A DNA stretch of 64,000 nt from Bradyrhizobium lupini (GCF_040939785.1 NZ_CP162553.1:7025001-7089000); one strand, 5' to 3'. Positions 1 to 8,219 are shown, counted from the stretch's first letter. Notes: generated by a model from the letters alone, not told the origin. Numbers and translations: made by a program.

Positions 1-128
1 CGGAAACCCCGATCAAGGATTACCGCGCCCCGCCGCTGCTCGGTGAGCACACCCAGGAGGTGCTCGCCGGCAAGCTCGGCTACGATGCCGGCAAGATCGA
101 GACGCTGAAGCAGCAGGGGATTATCTAG
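1..128 (+). CDS. CoA-transferase class III (CaiB/BaiF), C-terminal fragment
   Basis: The window opens inside this gene. Forty-one codons remain and end with TAG at 126-128. The visible tail contains PPLLGEHTQEVL followed by KLGYD, which resembles the end of family III CoA-transferases, where a P-L-L-G-E-H-T motif precedes the last helices. These enzymes move CoA between carboxylic acids. The call rests on the tail alone, so the substrate cannot be told. The neighbouring RidA, acyl-CoA dehydrogenase and APH-like kinase fit an acyl-CoA catabolic setting. Confidence 0.65.
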   Translation, partial: ETPIKDYRAPPLLGEHTQEVLAGKLGYDAGKIETLKQQGII

Positions 129-317
129 CTTCGGCGGAGCGGCGCGCGCGGTCTGGCCTGATCGCCACTGGATAAAAAGGGACGTCAGCATGACGCTCCT
201 GCGGCCTTGCGCGAACCTTGCGGGCAATCCCCAGATAATTCCGGTCCGTACTCACACAGGCTTCCGCTCCGCGCGCGACTCAGATCCGATCGGTCCACTA
301 AGTCCGGGAGGGAACGC

Positions 318-533
318 ATGTCCTACACGATCGGGTTTCAGGCCAAGAACCAGAAGGCAATTCTGGCGACCGAGGCGGCAACGGCCAACCAGGCCGTCGC
401 GATCATTGCCGCGTTGCGGCAAAGCGCCGACGAAATAAAGTTCATCCGCTCGCCGCAGGAAGGCGACATGGGCATCGAGATGCTGCTGCTGCTCGCCAAG
501 GAAGAGGCCGAGGAGATGCCGCAGCACGCCTAG
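318..533 (+). CDS. small conserved-looking hypothetical protein (71 aa)
   Basis: This is a short soluble protein of 71 residues, beginning MSYTIGFQAKNQKA and ending in an acidic helix (AKEEAEEMPQHA). The ATG at 318 follows a strong GGGAGG ribosome-binding site at 307-312 with good spacing, so I prefer it to the longer frame starting upstream. There is no signal peptide or membrane segment. The central part (TANQAVAIIAALRQSADEIK) looks helical. I do not recognise a family. It lies between the CoA-transferase and ridA genes on the same strand. The good ribosome-binding site and ordinary amino acid composition argue that it is real. Confidence 0.6.
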   Translation: MSYTIGFQAKNQKAILATEAATANQAVAIIAALRQSADEIKFIRSPQEGDMGIEMLLLLAKEEAEEMPQHA

Positions 534-629
534 GCGGCTCGGCGACCAAACTTCGATCAGAAGCGAAGCATGACGGCTGCAACATGCTGTAGCAAGCCGT
601 CATCTCGCTTGGACCGAAGGTGGCCGCCC

Positions 630-1034
630 ATGAATCTCGAAATGAAACGCGAAGCGCTCCGCGTCGAACCGATCTCGACTTTCCTCGATCGTCGGCAGGC
701 GCCGGTCTCGCCGGTCACGCGCGCCGGCAACATGATCTTCGTCGCCGGCCTGCCGCCATTCGACCCCGAGACGGGCGAGATCGCGGACGTGCCGATCGAA
801 CGGCAGAGCGAGCTGATCATGGAGCAGATGAAGCTGTGCCTTGAGACGGCGGGCGCGAGCCTCGACAACGTCATGAAGTGCAACGTCTACTGCACCTCGA
901 CCAAGCACTTCGCCGCGTTCAACAACGTCTATGCGCGCTATTTCCCGCACGATCCGCCGGCGCGGATCTTCGTCTGTACGCCGGAATGGTTCGGCCCCTT
1001 CGACGTCGAGATCGACTGCATCGCGATGATGTGA
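630..1034 (+). CDS. RidA family protein (YjgF/UK114)
   Basis: The product is 134 residues and matches RidA/YjgF/UK114 proteins in length and pattern: a PVSPVTRAGNMIFVAGLPPFDP strand-turn near the N-terminus (in part), ETAGASLDNVMKCNVYCT in the middle and PARIFVCTPEWFGPFDVEIDCIAMM-type strands at the end (in part). The family forms trimers that hydrolyse reactive enamine/imine intermediates or act on related carbonyl compounds. The usual catalytic Arg position near PPAR is present. The ATG at 630 was chosen because GAAGG lies about nine bases upstream. Its stop is four bases from the convergent TetR gene stop. Confidence 0.85.
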   Translation: MNLEMKREALRVEPISTFLDRRQAPVSPVTRAGNMIFVAGLPPFDPETGEIADVPIERQSELIMEQMKLCLETAGASLDNVMKCNVYCTSTKHFAAFNNVYARYFPHDPPARIFVCTPEWFGPFDVEIDCIAMM

Positions 1035-1037
1035 AGG

Positions 1038-1700
1038 TTAGCGCGCCGCCACTTTTGACGGCGCCTTCGCCTCCGTCCGTCCCGCCGTCAGCGCCATCGT
1101 CGCCACGCTGACGACGCGCGCGACCACGTCCTCGACATCGTCGAGGTCGCATTTGCCTTCCGACAGTTTCGTCAGCCGCTCGCTCTCGCGGATGGTGTGG
1201 TGCGCCATGGCGAGCGCGAAGTTCAGGCCCCAGTAAATATCGACGTCGCTGCGGTCGGGCAGGGACCTTCGCATCGCGCCGGCGAATTTGCGCAAATGGT
1301 CGATCTCGCGATTCTTGATGCGGCGGATCGGCGGCACGGATTTGATCGAAGCGCGGATCATGAAGCGCGCCGCGCTCGAGCGCTGGTTCTCGGGACCGAG
1401 GCAGCCGCGCAGCGTCGGGCCGACCAAGGCATGCAGGATTACCTCGATCGGCGCGCGGCCGCCGCCTTGTTCTTCCGCCGCCTTCAATTCGCGCAGACGC
1501 TCGCGATTGGTGGCGATCGAGCGTGTCACGAACAGCTCCGCGATCAACTCGTCCTTTGAGCCGAAATGATAGTTCACCGCCGCGAGGTTGACATTGGCCT
1601 CAGCGACGATGTCGCGCAACGTCACGTCGCCGAACCCGCGATCGGCATAGAGCCGTTCGGCGGCGGCGAGAATGGCAGTCCGGGTATGATCGCTGGCCAT
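1038..1700 (-). CDS. TetR family transcriptional repressor
   Basis: The product has 220 residues. The N-terminal helix-turn-helix is typical of TetR: TAILAAAERLYADRGFGDV, then TLRDIVAEANVNLAAVNYHF, where the recognition helix ends in the family's YHFGSKDEL motif. The rest is a helical ligand-binding domain. The C-terminal part resembles the CecR/YbiH type of TetR C-terminal domain, but I hold that loosely. The ATG at 1700 follows GAGGGG on the minus strand, better than the more upstream start. It is transcribed divergently from the acyl-CoA dehydrogenase at 1923, with a palindromic operator between, so it probably represses itself and perhaps the divergent fatty-acid-like operon. Confidence 0.85.
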   Translation of the reverse strand: MASDHTRTAILAAAERLYADRGFGDVTLRDIVAEANVNLAAVNYHFGSKDELIAELFVTRSIATNRERLRELKAAEEQGGGRAPIEVILHALVGPTLRGCLGPENQRSSAARFMIRASIKSVPPIRRIKNREIDHLRKFAGAMRRSLPDRSDVDIYWGLNFALAMAHHTIRESERLTKLSEGKCDLDDVEDVVARVVSVATMALTAGRTEAKAPSKVAAR

Positions 1701-1727
1701 GGGAGCCCCTCGGGGAGGGAGTTGCAA

Positions 1728-1758
1728 TTCAAACAGTTGTATGAAACTATCGTTTGAA
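1728..1758. promoter_or_regulatory. palindromic operator, probable TetR binding site
   Basis: TTCAAAC at 1728-1734 is the exact reverse complement of GTTTGAA at 1752-1758. The two perfect 7-base arms are separated by 17 bases. The site is 28 bases upstream of the TetR start codon and 165 bases upstream of the acyl-CoA dehydrogenase, where an autorepressing TetR would bind. The spacing (arm centres 24 bases apart) fits two half-sites about two helical turns apart. Confidence 0.6.
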
Positions 1759-1922
1759 GGCCGGGAAAGTCAATCCGCAATCGGGACTCGTTCGCAAACG
1801 CGCGAATGGGTTCCGGAGCATCCGCAAGCCGCGCATTCGCACTTGCGGGTCGCACAATGCGGGTGGACAGTCCGGCGCAAAACAAGTTCGCCAAACGAGT
1901 TGGCAAAGACGAGGAGCGTCCC

Positions 1923-3158
1923 ATGGATTTCGATCTGTCGCCGAAGCAGAAGGAATGGCTCGACCGCGTGCAGTCCTTCATGGCCAAGCACGTGCGCCCG
2001 GCGGTGCCGGTCTATGATGAGCAGGATCGCAGTGGCGAACGCTGGAAGGTGATCCCGGTGCTCGAGGATCTCAAGAAGAAGGCGAAAGCCGAAGGCCTCT
2101 GGAACATGTTCATGCCGCCCAACGAGCATGAGGACGACGAATTCCGCGGCGCGGGACTGACCAATCTCGAATACGCGCTGCTCTCCGAGCAGATGGGCCA
2201 CATCTCCTGGGCTTCGGAAGTCTTCAATTGTTCCGCGCCCGACACCGGCAACATGGAAGTATTCATGCGCTACGGCTCCAAGGAGCAGAAGCGCAAATGG
2301 CTGCGTCCGCTGATGGACGGCGAAATCCGCTCCGCCTTCCTGATGACGGAGCCGGCCGTGGCCTCGTCTGACGCCACCAACATCGAGACCAGCATTGTGC
2401 GCGACGGCGACCACTACGTCATCAACGGCCGCAAATGGTGGTCGTCCGGCGTCGGCGATCCCCGCTGCAAGATCGCGATCCTGATGGGCAAGACCGACTT
2501 CAAGGCGGCCAAGCACCAGCAGCAGTCGCAGATCCTGGTTCCGCTCGACACTCCCGGCATCAAGGTCGAGAAGATGCTGCCCGTGTTCGGCTTCGACGAC
2601 GCGCCGCACGGCCACGCCCAGGTGCTGCTCGAGAACGTGCGGGTGCCGAAGGAGAACATCCTGCTCGGCGAAGGCCGCGGCTTCGAGATCGCGCAGGGCC
2701 GCCTCGGTCCCGGCCGTATCCATCACTGCATGCGCACCATCGGCAAGGCCGAGGAGGCGCTGGAGAAAATGGTGAAGCGGCTTACCTCGCGCACTGCCTT
2801 CGGCAAGCGGATCGTCGAGCATTCGGTGTGGGAGCAGCGCATCGGCGAGGCCCGCACCAACATCGAGATGACGCGGCTGTTGTGCCTCAAGGCCGCCGAC
2901 ATGATGGACAAGGTCGGCAACAAGACCGCGCAGGCCGAGATCGCCATGATCAAGGTCGCAGCCCCCAACATGGCGCTGAAGATCATCGACGAGGCGATCC
3001 AGGCCTTCGGCGGTGCAGGCGTCTCGGACGAAGCCGGCCTCGCCAAGGATTACGCCCACATCCGCACGCTCCGTCTCGCCGACGGCCCGGACGAGGTGCA
3101 CAATCGCGCCATTGCCAGGCTCGAGGTTCGGAAGTATGCAAACTCTTCCAGTCATTAA
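1923..3158 (+). CDS. acyl-CoA dehydrogenase, ACAD10/11-like
   Basis: The 411-residue product is an acyl-CoA dehydrogenase. It has the N-terminal helical domain ([19 protein letters not shown]), the middle beta domain ([16 protein letters not shown], then NGRKWWSSG) and the C-terminal FAD domain ([10 protein letters not shown] and [18 protein letters not shown]). The DGPDEVH signature and its replacement of the usual catalytic Glu loop recall the ACAD10/ACAD11 branch, which acts on 4-hydroxyacyl-CoA derivatives after phosphorylation. The next gene downstream is an APH-like kinase, the other half of human ACAD10/11 fusions. The ATG at 1923 follows GAGGAG. An operator with a TetR gene lies upstream. 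The substrate is inference. Confidence 0.85.
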   Translation: MDFDLSPKQKEWLDRVQSFMAKHVRPAVPVYDEQDRSGERWKVIPVLEDLKKKAKAEGLWNMFMPPNEHEDDEFRGAGLTNLEYALLSEQMGHISWASEVFNCSAPDTGNMEVFMRYGSKEQKRKWLRPLMDGEIRSAFLMTEPAVASSDATNIETSIVRDGDHYVINGRKWWSSGVGDPRCKIAILMGKTDFKAAKHQQQSQILVPLDTPGIKVEKMLPVFGFDDAPHGHAQVLLENVRVPKENILLGEGRGFEIAQGRLGPGRIHHCMRTIGKAEEALEKMVKRLTSRTAFGKRIVEHSVWEQRIGEARTNIEMTRLLCLKAADMMDKVGNKTAQAEIAMIKVAAPNMALKIIDEAIQAFGGAGVSDEAGLAKDYAHIRTLRLADGPDEVHNRAIARLEVRKYANSSSH

Positions 3159-3200
3159 GCGGGAGAGCACGCTGGCGCTCCCGATTTGAAGAAACGACAG

Positions 3201-3268
3201 GGCATGATCCGTGATCGGAAGACCGCTTGACGCAAGTGCGCTGGGGGTTACCGATTAGGATCATGTTC
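3201..3268. repeat. degenerate GGCATGATCC-type inverted repeat
   Basis: GGCATGATCC at 3201-3210 and GGATCATGTTC at 3258-3268 are imperfect inverted arms. The form resembles the GAGCATGATC elements at 53564 and 46690 in this window. It fills the gap between the acyl-CoA dehydrogenase and the kinase and may form a hairpin in their shared transcript. Confidence 0.55.
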
Positions 3269-3290
3269 GGACTGAAGAGGGAGCGTCATC

Positions 3291-4349
3291 GTGGCTGACG
3301 GCGTCAGGAAAGACGAAGAGTTCTCGGGCACCAAACCGGTCGAGGAGCGTCATCGCATCGACGAGATGCGGCTCGAAGCCTGGCTGCGCGAGAACGTCGA
3401 GGGTTATGAGGGACCGCTGGTCGTGCTCCAGTTCAAGGGCGGCCAGTCCAACCCGACCTATCGGCTCGACACGCCGAACCGCTCCTATGTGATGCGCCGA
3501 AAACCGTTCGGCAAATTGTTGCCGTCGGCGCACGCGGTCGATCGCGAATATCGCGTGATCGCGGCGCTGGGAAAGCAGGGCTTTCCGGTCGCGAAGGCCT
3601 ATGCGCTGTGCCAGGACGACAGCATCATCGGTTCGGCCTTCTACATCATGTCGATGGAAGACGGCCGGGTGTTCTGGGATCCGACGCTGCCGAGCCAGAC
3701 GCGGGATGATCGTCGAAAGATCTTCACCAGCAAGATCGAGACGCTGGCAAAACTCCACATGTTCGATCCCGTCGCGATCGGTCTTGGCGACTTCGGCAAA
3801 CCCGGCAACTACTTTGCCCGGCAGATCGACCGCTGGACCAAGCAGTACCGCGCGTCCGAGACCCAGACCATTCCGGAGTTCGAGAAGGTCGCCGGATGGT
3901 TGCCGAAGACGGTGCCGGAGCAGGCGCGCGTCTCGATCGTCCACGGCGACTATCGCCTCGACAACATGATTTTCCACGCGACGGAACCACGCGTGCAGGC
4001 CGTGCTCGATTGGGAATTGTCGACGCTCGGCGATCCCATGGCCGACTTCACCTATCTGCTGATGCAGTGGGTCATGCCCGGCCTGGACGGCGCCGACCTC
4101 AAGGCGCTCAACATCCCGAGCGTGGAGGAGGCCGCGCAGATCTATTGCAACGTCACCAAGATGACGGTGCCTGACCTCAACTGGTATTTCGCCTACAACC
4201 TGTTCCGTCTCGCCGGCATCACGCAAGGCATCGCCGGCCGGGTCCGCGACGGCACCGCGGCGAATGCCAAGGCGCTGGAGTCAGCCAAGCGCACCGTTCC
4301 CCTGTCGAAGGCGTCTTGGGAGTACGCGCAGAAGGCGGGCGCGGTTTAA
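3291..4349 (+). CDS. APH-like phosphotransferase family protein (ACAD10/11 kinase half)
   Basis: The product has 352 residues and a GTG start after GAAGAGGGAG. It has the aminoglycoside-phosphotransferase/choline-kinase fold: a glycine-rich FKGGQSNPTYRL loop, VMRRKPFG as the ATP lysine strand, the Brenner motif HGDYRLDN with His218, Asp220 and Asn225, and the metal-binding DWE at Asp240 (DWELSTLGDPMAD). Adjacent bacterial pairs of this kinase and an acyl-CoA dehydrogenase correspond to animal ACAD10/ACAD11 and to Pseudomonas LvaA, which phosphorylate 4-hydroxyacyl-CoA. It is probably not an antibiotic resistance gene. A terminator follows the stop. Confidence 0.85.
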   Translation: MADGVRKDEEFSGTKPVEERHRIDEMRLEAWLRENVEGYEGPLVVLQFKGGQSNPTYRLDTPNRSYVMRRKPFGKLLPSAHAVDREYRVIAALGKQGFPVAKAYALCQDDSIIGSAFYIMSMEDGRVFWDPTLPSQTRDDRRKIFTSKIETLAKLHMFDPVAIGLGDFGKPGNYFARQIDRWTKQYRASETQTIPEFEKVAGWLPKTVPEQARVSIVHGDYRLDNMIFHATEPRVQAVLDWELSTLGDPMADFTYLLMQWVMPGLDGADLKALNIPSVEEAAQIYCNVTKMTVPDLNWYFAYNLFRLAGITQGIAGRVRDGTAANAKALESAKRTVPLSKASWEYAQKAGAV

Positions 4350-4357
4350 GGAATCCG

Positions 4358-4383
4358 AAGGCGCGGCTGACGGCCGCGCCTTT
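4358..4383 (+). terminator. rho-independent terminator after the kinase gene
   Basis: AAGGCGCGGC at 4358-4367 pairs perfectly with GCCGCGCCTT at 4373-4382 around a five-base loop and is followed by a short T-containing run. It ends the acyl-CoA dehydrogenase-kinase unit and separates it from the LysE gene. Confidence 0.7.
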
Positions 4384-4436
4384 GCTTGCGTTCCTCCCGT
4401 GTCTGGACACGGGACAGAATGACGAGAGATGCCCGC

Positions 4437-5063
4437 ATGATCGATCACACCACCCTCATCACCTACATCCTCATCGTCCTCGGCTTCGTCTTCATTCCCG
4501 GACCGGCGACACTCCTCACCATGGCGCGCGCCGCGAGCTCGGGGACCAGGGTCGGTATCGCGACGGGCGCGGGAATTGCGGCCGGTGACGTGGTCCACAC
4601 CACCATGGCGATCGTCGGCCTCTCTGCGATCATCGCGACGTCGGCGCTCCTGTTCAGCGTGGTCAAATACGCGGGCGCGGGCTTTCTGATCTATCTCGGC
4701 ATTCGCGCCATGCTCGACAAGACGCCGCTCGAGGTGAATGGCGGCGCGCCCGCGATCAGCGCAGTACGGGCATTCCGGCAGGCCGTGCTGACCGAGGTGC
4801 TGAATCCGAAGACCGCGCTGTTCTTCCTCGCGTTCCTGCCGCAGTTCGTCCGGCCCGAGCATGGTTCGACGACGCTGCAGCTCGCGCTGCTCGGTGCTGT
4901 GTTCGTGTTGCTCGGCCTCCTTAGCACGGTGGTGTTCGCCGTCGGCGCCGGCCGTCTCGGCGATTTGCTACGCCGCCATCCAGCCGTCGTGAAATGGCAG
5001 GGCAAGGTGGTCGGGACCATCTACTGCGCCGTCGGCGTGCGGCTGGCTTTGCAGGAGCGATGA
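4437..5063 (+). CDS. LysE family amino acid/metabolite exporter
   Basis: The 208-residue product is an inner-membrane protein with about six hydrophobic segments. The N-terminus ITYILIVLGFVFIPGPATLL carries the LysE/RhtB family P-G-P motif, and FRQAVLTEVLNPKTALFFLAFLPQF is the diagnostic central motif (in part, N-P-K). Members export amino acids or related metabolites. The ATG at 4437 puts the first membrane segment at the very N-terminus. An in-frame ATG at 4419 is possible. The terminator before it implies its own promoter. The substrate cannot be told. Confidence 0.85.
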   Translation: MIDHTTLITYILIVLGFVFIPGPATLLTMARAASSGTRVGIATGAGIAAGDVVHTTMAIVGLSAIIATSALLFSVVKYAGAGFLIYLGIRAMLDKTPLEVNGGAPAISAVRAFRQAVLTEVLNPKTALFFLAFLPQFVRPEHGSTTLQLALLGAVFVLLGLLSTVVFAVGAGRLGDLLRRHPAVVKWQGKVVGTIYCAVGVRLALQER

Positions 5064-5079
5064 GGCGCACCGCTCATTC

Positions 5080-5147
5080 GTAGCCCGGATGAGCGCAGCG
5101 ATATCAGGGACAGCGACCCCGCATGTCGCTACGCTCATGCGGGCTAC
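5080..5147. repeat. dispersed inverted repeat, family A (GTAGCCCGG type), copy 1
   Basis: GTAGCCCGGATGAGCGCAGC at 5080-5099 (arm continuing to 5102) pairs with the arm at 5125-5147, which ends CATGCGGGCTAC. About 20 of 23 positions match. The same element occurs at 6533-6610. Elements of this sort are spread through Bradyrhizobium-type intergenic regions. Confidence 0.8.
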
Positions 5148-5164
5148 GGGGGTCTCCAGACGCT

Positions 5165-5259
5165 CGTCATTGCGAGCGAAGCAGCGAAGCGAAGCAATCC
5201 AGAATCTTCGCACGGTGGCAGTCTGGATTGCTTCGTCGCAAGAGCTCCTCGCAATGACG
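5165..5259. repeat. dispersed inverted repeat, family B (CGTCATTGCGAG type), copy 1
   Basis: The ends CGTCATTGCGAG (5165-5176) and CTCGCAATGACG (5248-5259) are perfect inverted repeats. Inside them GAAGCAATCCAGA and TCTGGATTGCTTC also pair. It abuts the argE stop on the opposite strand. A second, cleaner copy is at 7253-7332. Confidence 0.8.
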
Positions 5260-5269
5260 CGGAAACACC

Positions 5270-6442
5270 TCACCCCTTCACGCAATGCGCGATCAGCTTC
5301 TCCACGAAGCCTGCGCATTTCTCCAGCTCCGCCATCTCCACGAACTCGTCCGGCGTATGCGCCTGCGCGATCGACCCGGGCCCGATCACCACTGACGGGA
5401 TATCGGTCATGCTGGCGAACAGGCTCGCCTCGGTGCCGAAGGCGACCTTGGCGTGGTCGTTGCGCCCCGCGAGGCTCTTGGCCAGCGTGACGATGGTGGC
5501 GTCGGCGGCGGTGTCGAGGGCGGGATAATCGAGGATCTCTTCGAAGTCGATGCCGCACTCCGGGTGTCGCGCCCTCATCGCCGGCTCGATCTCGGTCTTG
5601 GCCCAGGCGACGATCGCATCCGTCACCTCCCTGGATTCGGTTATGCCGATGCCGCGGCATTCGAAATCCACCGTGCAGGTATCGGGCACGATGTTGAGCG
5701 CGGCGCCGCCATGCACGATGCTGGTGAGCAGCGTCGAGTGCGGGACATCGTAGAGGCTGTTCGTAGCTTTCGTGCTTGCGAGTTGGAACGCGCGGCGGCG
5801 GATTTCGACGATCAGCTCGGCGGCGTATTCGATCGCGTTGACGCCCTCGGGCGCGATCGAGGAGTGGCGGGCGAGGCCCTGGAACGTGGCGCGCACGCCG
5901 TGCTTGCCCTTGTGGCCGATGATGACCTTCATCTCGGTCGGCTCGCCGATGAAGGCGCCGAGCGGCTTGATCCGTTTCTTCGCGACCTCGCGCAGCATCG
6001 GCCGCACGCCGACGCAGCCGATCTCCTCGTCATAGGAGATCGCGAGATGGATCGGCGTTGCAAGCTTCGCCTCCAGCATCTCCGGCACCATGGCAAGGCA
6101 CACCGCGACAAATCCCTTCATGTCGGTGGTGCCGCGGCCATAGAGCCGGCCGTCGCGCTCGATCAGCTTGAACGGATCGTGGCTCCAGTCCTGGCCGACC
6201 ACGGGCACCACGTCGGTATGTCCCGACAGCACCAGGCCGGGGCGGTCCTCGGGTCCAATGGTGACCCATAGCGCGGCTTTCTGTCCGGTCTCGTCGACGA
6301 TGCGCTCACTCTTGACGCCGTGTGCGGCGAGATAGCTCTCGATATGCGCGATCAGGGGCAGGTTGGAGCGATCGCTGATCGTGTCGAAGCCGACGAGGTC
6401 GGCGAGCAGCTTGCGAATACGGTCGGGTCTTGAGCTTGGCAT
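5270..6442 (-). CDS. argE: acetylornithine deacetylase
   Basis: The 390-residue product is an M20 zinc peptidase-family amidohydrolase of the ArgE/DapE group. Visible metal and catalytic residues are SGHTDVVP (His75, Asp77), GRGTTDMKG (Asp107), YDEEIGC (Glu139-Glu140) and FGTEASLF near the end, with the dimerisation domain between. In arginine synthesis ArgE hydrolyses N-acetylornithine to ornithine and acetate. The closest pattern is the rhizobial ArgE type, and a related N-acyl amino acid deacylase is the alternative. The ATG at 6442 begins directly before the conserved N-terminal helix. Sequence upstream of it belongs to a repeat. Confidence 0.8.
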   Translation of the reverse strand: MPSSRPDRIRKLLADLVGFDTISDRSNLPLIAHIESYLAAHGVKSERIVDETGQKAALWVTIGPEDRPGLVLSGHTDVVPVVGQDWSHDPFKLIERDGRLYGRGTTDMKGFVAVCLAMVPEMLEAKLATPIHLAISYDEEIGCVGVRPMLREVAKKRIKPLGAFIGEPTEMKVIIGHKGKHGVRATFQGLARHSSIAPEGVNAIEYAAELIVEIRRRAFQLASTKATNSLYDVPHSTLLTSIVHGGAALNIVPDTCTVDFECRGIGITESREVTDAIVAWAKTEIEPAMRARHPECGIDFEEILDYPALDTAADATIVTLAKSLAGRNDHAKVAFGTEASLFASMTDIPSVVIGPGSIAQAHTPDEFVEMAELEKCAGFVEKLIAHCVKG

Positions 6443-6532
6443 TGTCACGTTCTTGTCAGGGGGATGGAAGCTGAAGTGCTTGCACCGAACCATACCAACG
6501 TCGCCTCTGGTAGAGCAAATCAACACAGACCG

Positions 6533-6610
6533 GTAGCCCGGGTGAGCGAAGCGATACCCGGGACAGCTCGTGGTCGGAATCCCGGATGTCGCTTCGCTCA
6601 TCCGGGCTAC
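6533..6610. repeat. dispersed inverted repeat, family A, copy 2
   Basis: The arms at 6533-6563 and 6580-6610 are 31 bases each with about three or four mismatches. The ends read GTAGCCCGGGTGAGCG and CGCTCATCCGGGCTAC. It is the same element as at 5080-5147, and lies upstream of argE. Confidence 0.8.
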
Positions 6611-6659
6611 AAGACCTTGTGTTGCCTGTCGGGCAAAACACCCCAATTGCCGGTCAACC

Positions 6660-7200
6660 CGCGCCGTCGAAAATATTCCACTTTACCGAAATTCGGAAAT
6701 CACGTATGTGTCGCCGCAACCCGGCCCAAGGAAGAGGGGCGTATCGCGATCGTCACGAACGCGGGCCGGACAGCGGCGGACGCGGGGCCACACCGGCGCG
6801 AATGGTTTCGCAGGGCGAGCAACCGTGAGCGAAGGCGTCGCGTACACGACCGGTGCTGACAGCGTACGGCAAAACCGTGTCGTCCTGACGCCCGGTGTGC
6901 GTCAAGTCTTGTGGTGACGTGGCGGCCCGACCGGGTTCGCGCATCAGCCATCCATGAGGCGACGGGGGCAATAGTGCATCGCTCCCCGGGGAGAGCACGG
7001 CATAAGCCGTAAAACCGCTGCGCAGGGAAGGCCGGACGTTTTGGCTTCACCTGTATGCCGCTGTGCAGATTTTTTACTGCAACTTCGCACAGTGGACCGC
7101 GGGTGCCAGCCGGCGCCCGGTCTTCCCTGCGCCCTCTTTCATTCGAGGGTGAGGCGACCAAGCAAAGCTCGGGCGAACAAGCCGCGAGAGGGCGAAGGTG
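6660..7200. repeat. degenerate multi-copy intergenic element with large hairpin
   Basis: Together with flanking repeats this fills a gene-free gap of about 990 bases (6443-7433). Its right part has a strong inverted repeat: GCGCAGGGAAGGCCGG at 7020-7035 pairs at 15 of 16 positions with CCGGTCTTCCCTGCGC at 7117-7132, and a nested CTGTGC/GCACAG hairpin lies at 7061-7092. Phrases such as GGCGTATCGCGATCGTCACG recall a repeat I have seen in many Bradyrhizobium sequences, often misannotated as small hypothetical genes. Short reading frames here show no protein-like features. The family assignment is memory, not a search. Confidence 0.5.
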
Positions 7201-7252
7201 TGTCTGCGAACGGGAATGCGAATGGAAGCGCGACCCTGCCACCCACAGACTC

Positions 7253-7332
7253 CGTCATTGCGAGCACAGCGAAGCAATCCAGGCTGACGCCGCGGAAAGA
7301 CTCTGGATTGCTTCGCTGTGCTCGCAATGACG
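7253..7332. repeat. dispersed inverted repeat, family B, copy 2 (perfect 30-base arms)
   Basis: The arm at 7253-7282, beginning CGTCATTGCGAGCACAGCG, is perfectly complementary over 30 bases to the arm at 7303-7332. The 20-base loop lies between. The perfection suggests a recent copy or selection on the hairpin. It lies between the degenerate element and the SDR gene on the minus strand. Confidence 0.85.
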
Positions 7333-7433
7333 ATGCTGAAGCAGTTGCGCGCCAAAACTTCTGTCTCCTGCCCCGGACGCAGCGCAGCAGCGTGAGAAAG
7401 CTGCAGCGCGTCCGGGACGCGAGAGTGCGTGAA

Positions 7434-8219
7434 CTAAACCGGCTTCCCCGTATACGGCATCGACGCCGTCAGTCCGCCGTCCACCGGGAAGGCCTGGCCA
7501 TTGACGTACGACGCCTCGTCGCTGGCCAAGAACAGTCCCATCGCGGCGAGCTCGTGCGGCTGGCCGGGGCGCTTGAGCGGATTGAGCTGGCCGATCTTGT
7601 CGGCGGTGCCGCGCTCCTTGGCGCGGTCGAAGATCGGCTTGGTCATGCCGGTCTCGATCAGGCCCGGGCACACCGCGTTGATGCGCACACCGGTACCGGT
7701 GAGCGAATAGGCGGTGGTCTGCACCAGGGAGATGACGCCGGCCTTGCTCGCGGCATAGGGATGTCCGCTGGCGCCGGCCTTGAGGCCCGCGACGGACGCG
7801 GTGAGCACGATCGCGCCGGACTGCTGCTTCACCATGTGCGGCATGGCATGCTTCACCGCGAGAAACGGCCCGATCAGGTTGATGCGCAAGACTTCCTGCC
7901 ATTGCTCGACGGTCTGCTCGCCGAGCGGAACGAGTCCGCCGGAGACGCCGGCATTGGCCCAGATCACGTCGAGCCGGCCGTGCGTCTTCACCGCCTTGTC
8001 GATCACGGCCATGACGTCCTTTTCGGAGCCCGCATCCGCCATCATGGCTTCCGCGACACCGCCGGCCTTCTTCACCTCGTCGACCGTCTCCTTCACCGCC
8101 TCGCTGCGATCGACCGCGATCAGCTTGGCGCCTTCCCTGGTGAACAGCAGCGCGGCCGCGCGGCCGATGCCGCTGCCGGCACCGGTGATGATGACGGATT
8201 TGCCTTGCAGACGGCCCAT
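7434..8219 (-). CDS. SDR family oxidoreductase
   Basis: The 261-residue product is a classical short-chain dehydrogenase/reductase. It has the NAD(P) motif TGAGSGIG at residues 12-19, the ANAG motif (IWANAGVSGG), the catalytic Ser-Tyr-Lys set (TASVAGL, then YAASKAG) and the end motif VDGGLTAS. An acidic residue after the second strand (AVDRSE) suggests NAD preference. The ATG at 8219 follows AGGGAG, so the longer reading upstream was rejected. It is divergent from the histidine phosphatase gene at 8354. The substrate is unknown; with the nearby acyl-CoA dehydrogenase it may oxidise a hydroxyacyl intermediate. Confidence 0.85.
   Translation of the reverse strand: MGRLQGKSVIITGAGSGIGRAAALLFTREGAKLIAVDRSEAVKETVDEVKKAGGVAEAMMADAGSEKDVMAVIDKAVKTHGRLDVIWANAGVSGGLVPLGEQTVEQWQEVLRINLIGPFLAVKHAMPHMVKQQSGAIVLTASVAGLKAGASGHPYAASKAGVISLVQTTAYSLTGTGVRINAVCPGLIETGMTKPIFDRAKERGTADKIGQLNPLKRPGQPHELAAMGLFLASDEASYVNGQAFPVDGGLTASMPYTGKPV

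Noticed and set aside
3291-4349. Aminoglycoside resistance gene
   Set aside because: The fold is shared, but the DWELSTLGDP motif and the neighbouring acyl-CoA dehydrogenase point to the ACAD10/11 kinase group.
6464-7330. Small hypothetical proteins in the argE-SDR gap
   Set aside because: All short frames lie in repeat elements, lack ribosome-binding sites and have low-complexity Arg-rich translations.
5080-7332. CRISPR array from repeated inverted sequences
   Set aside because: Units are few, unevenly spaced, and are hairpins of two different families; there are no regular spacers or cas genes.
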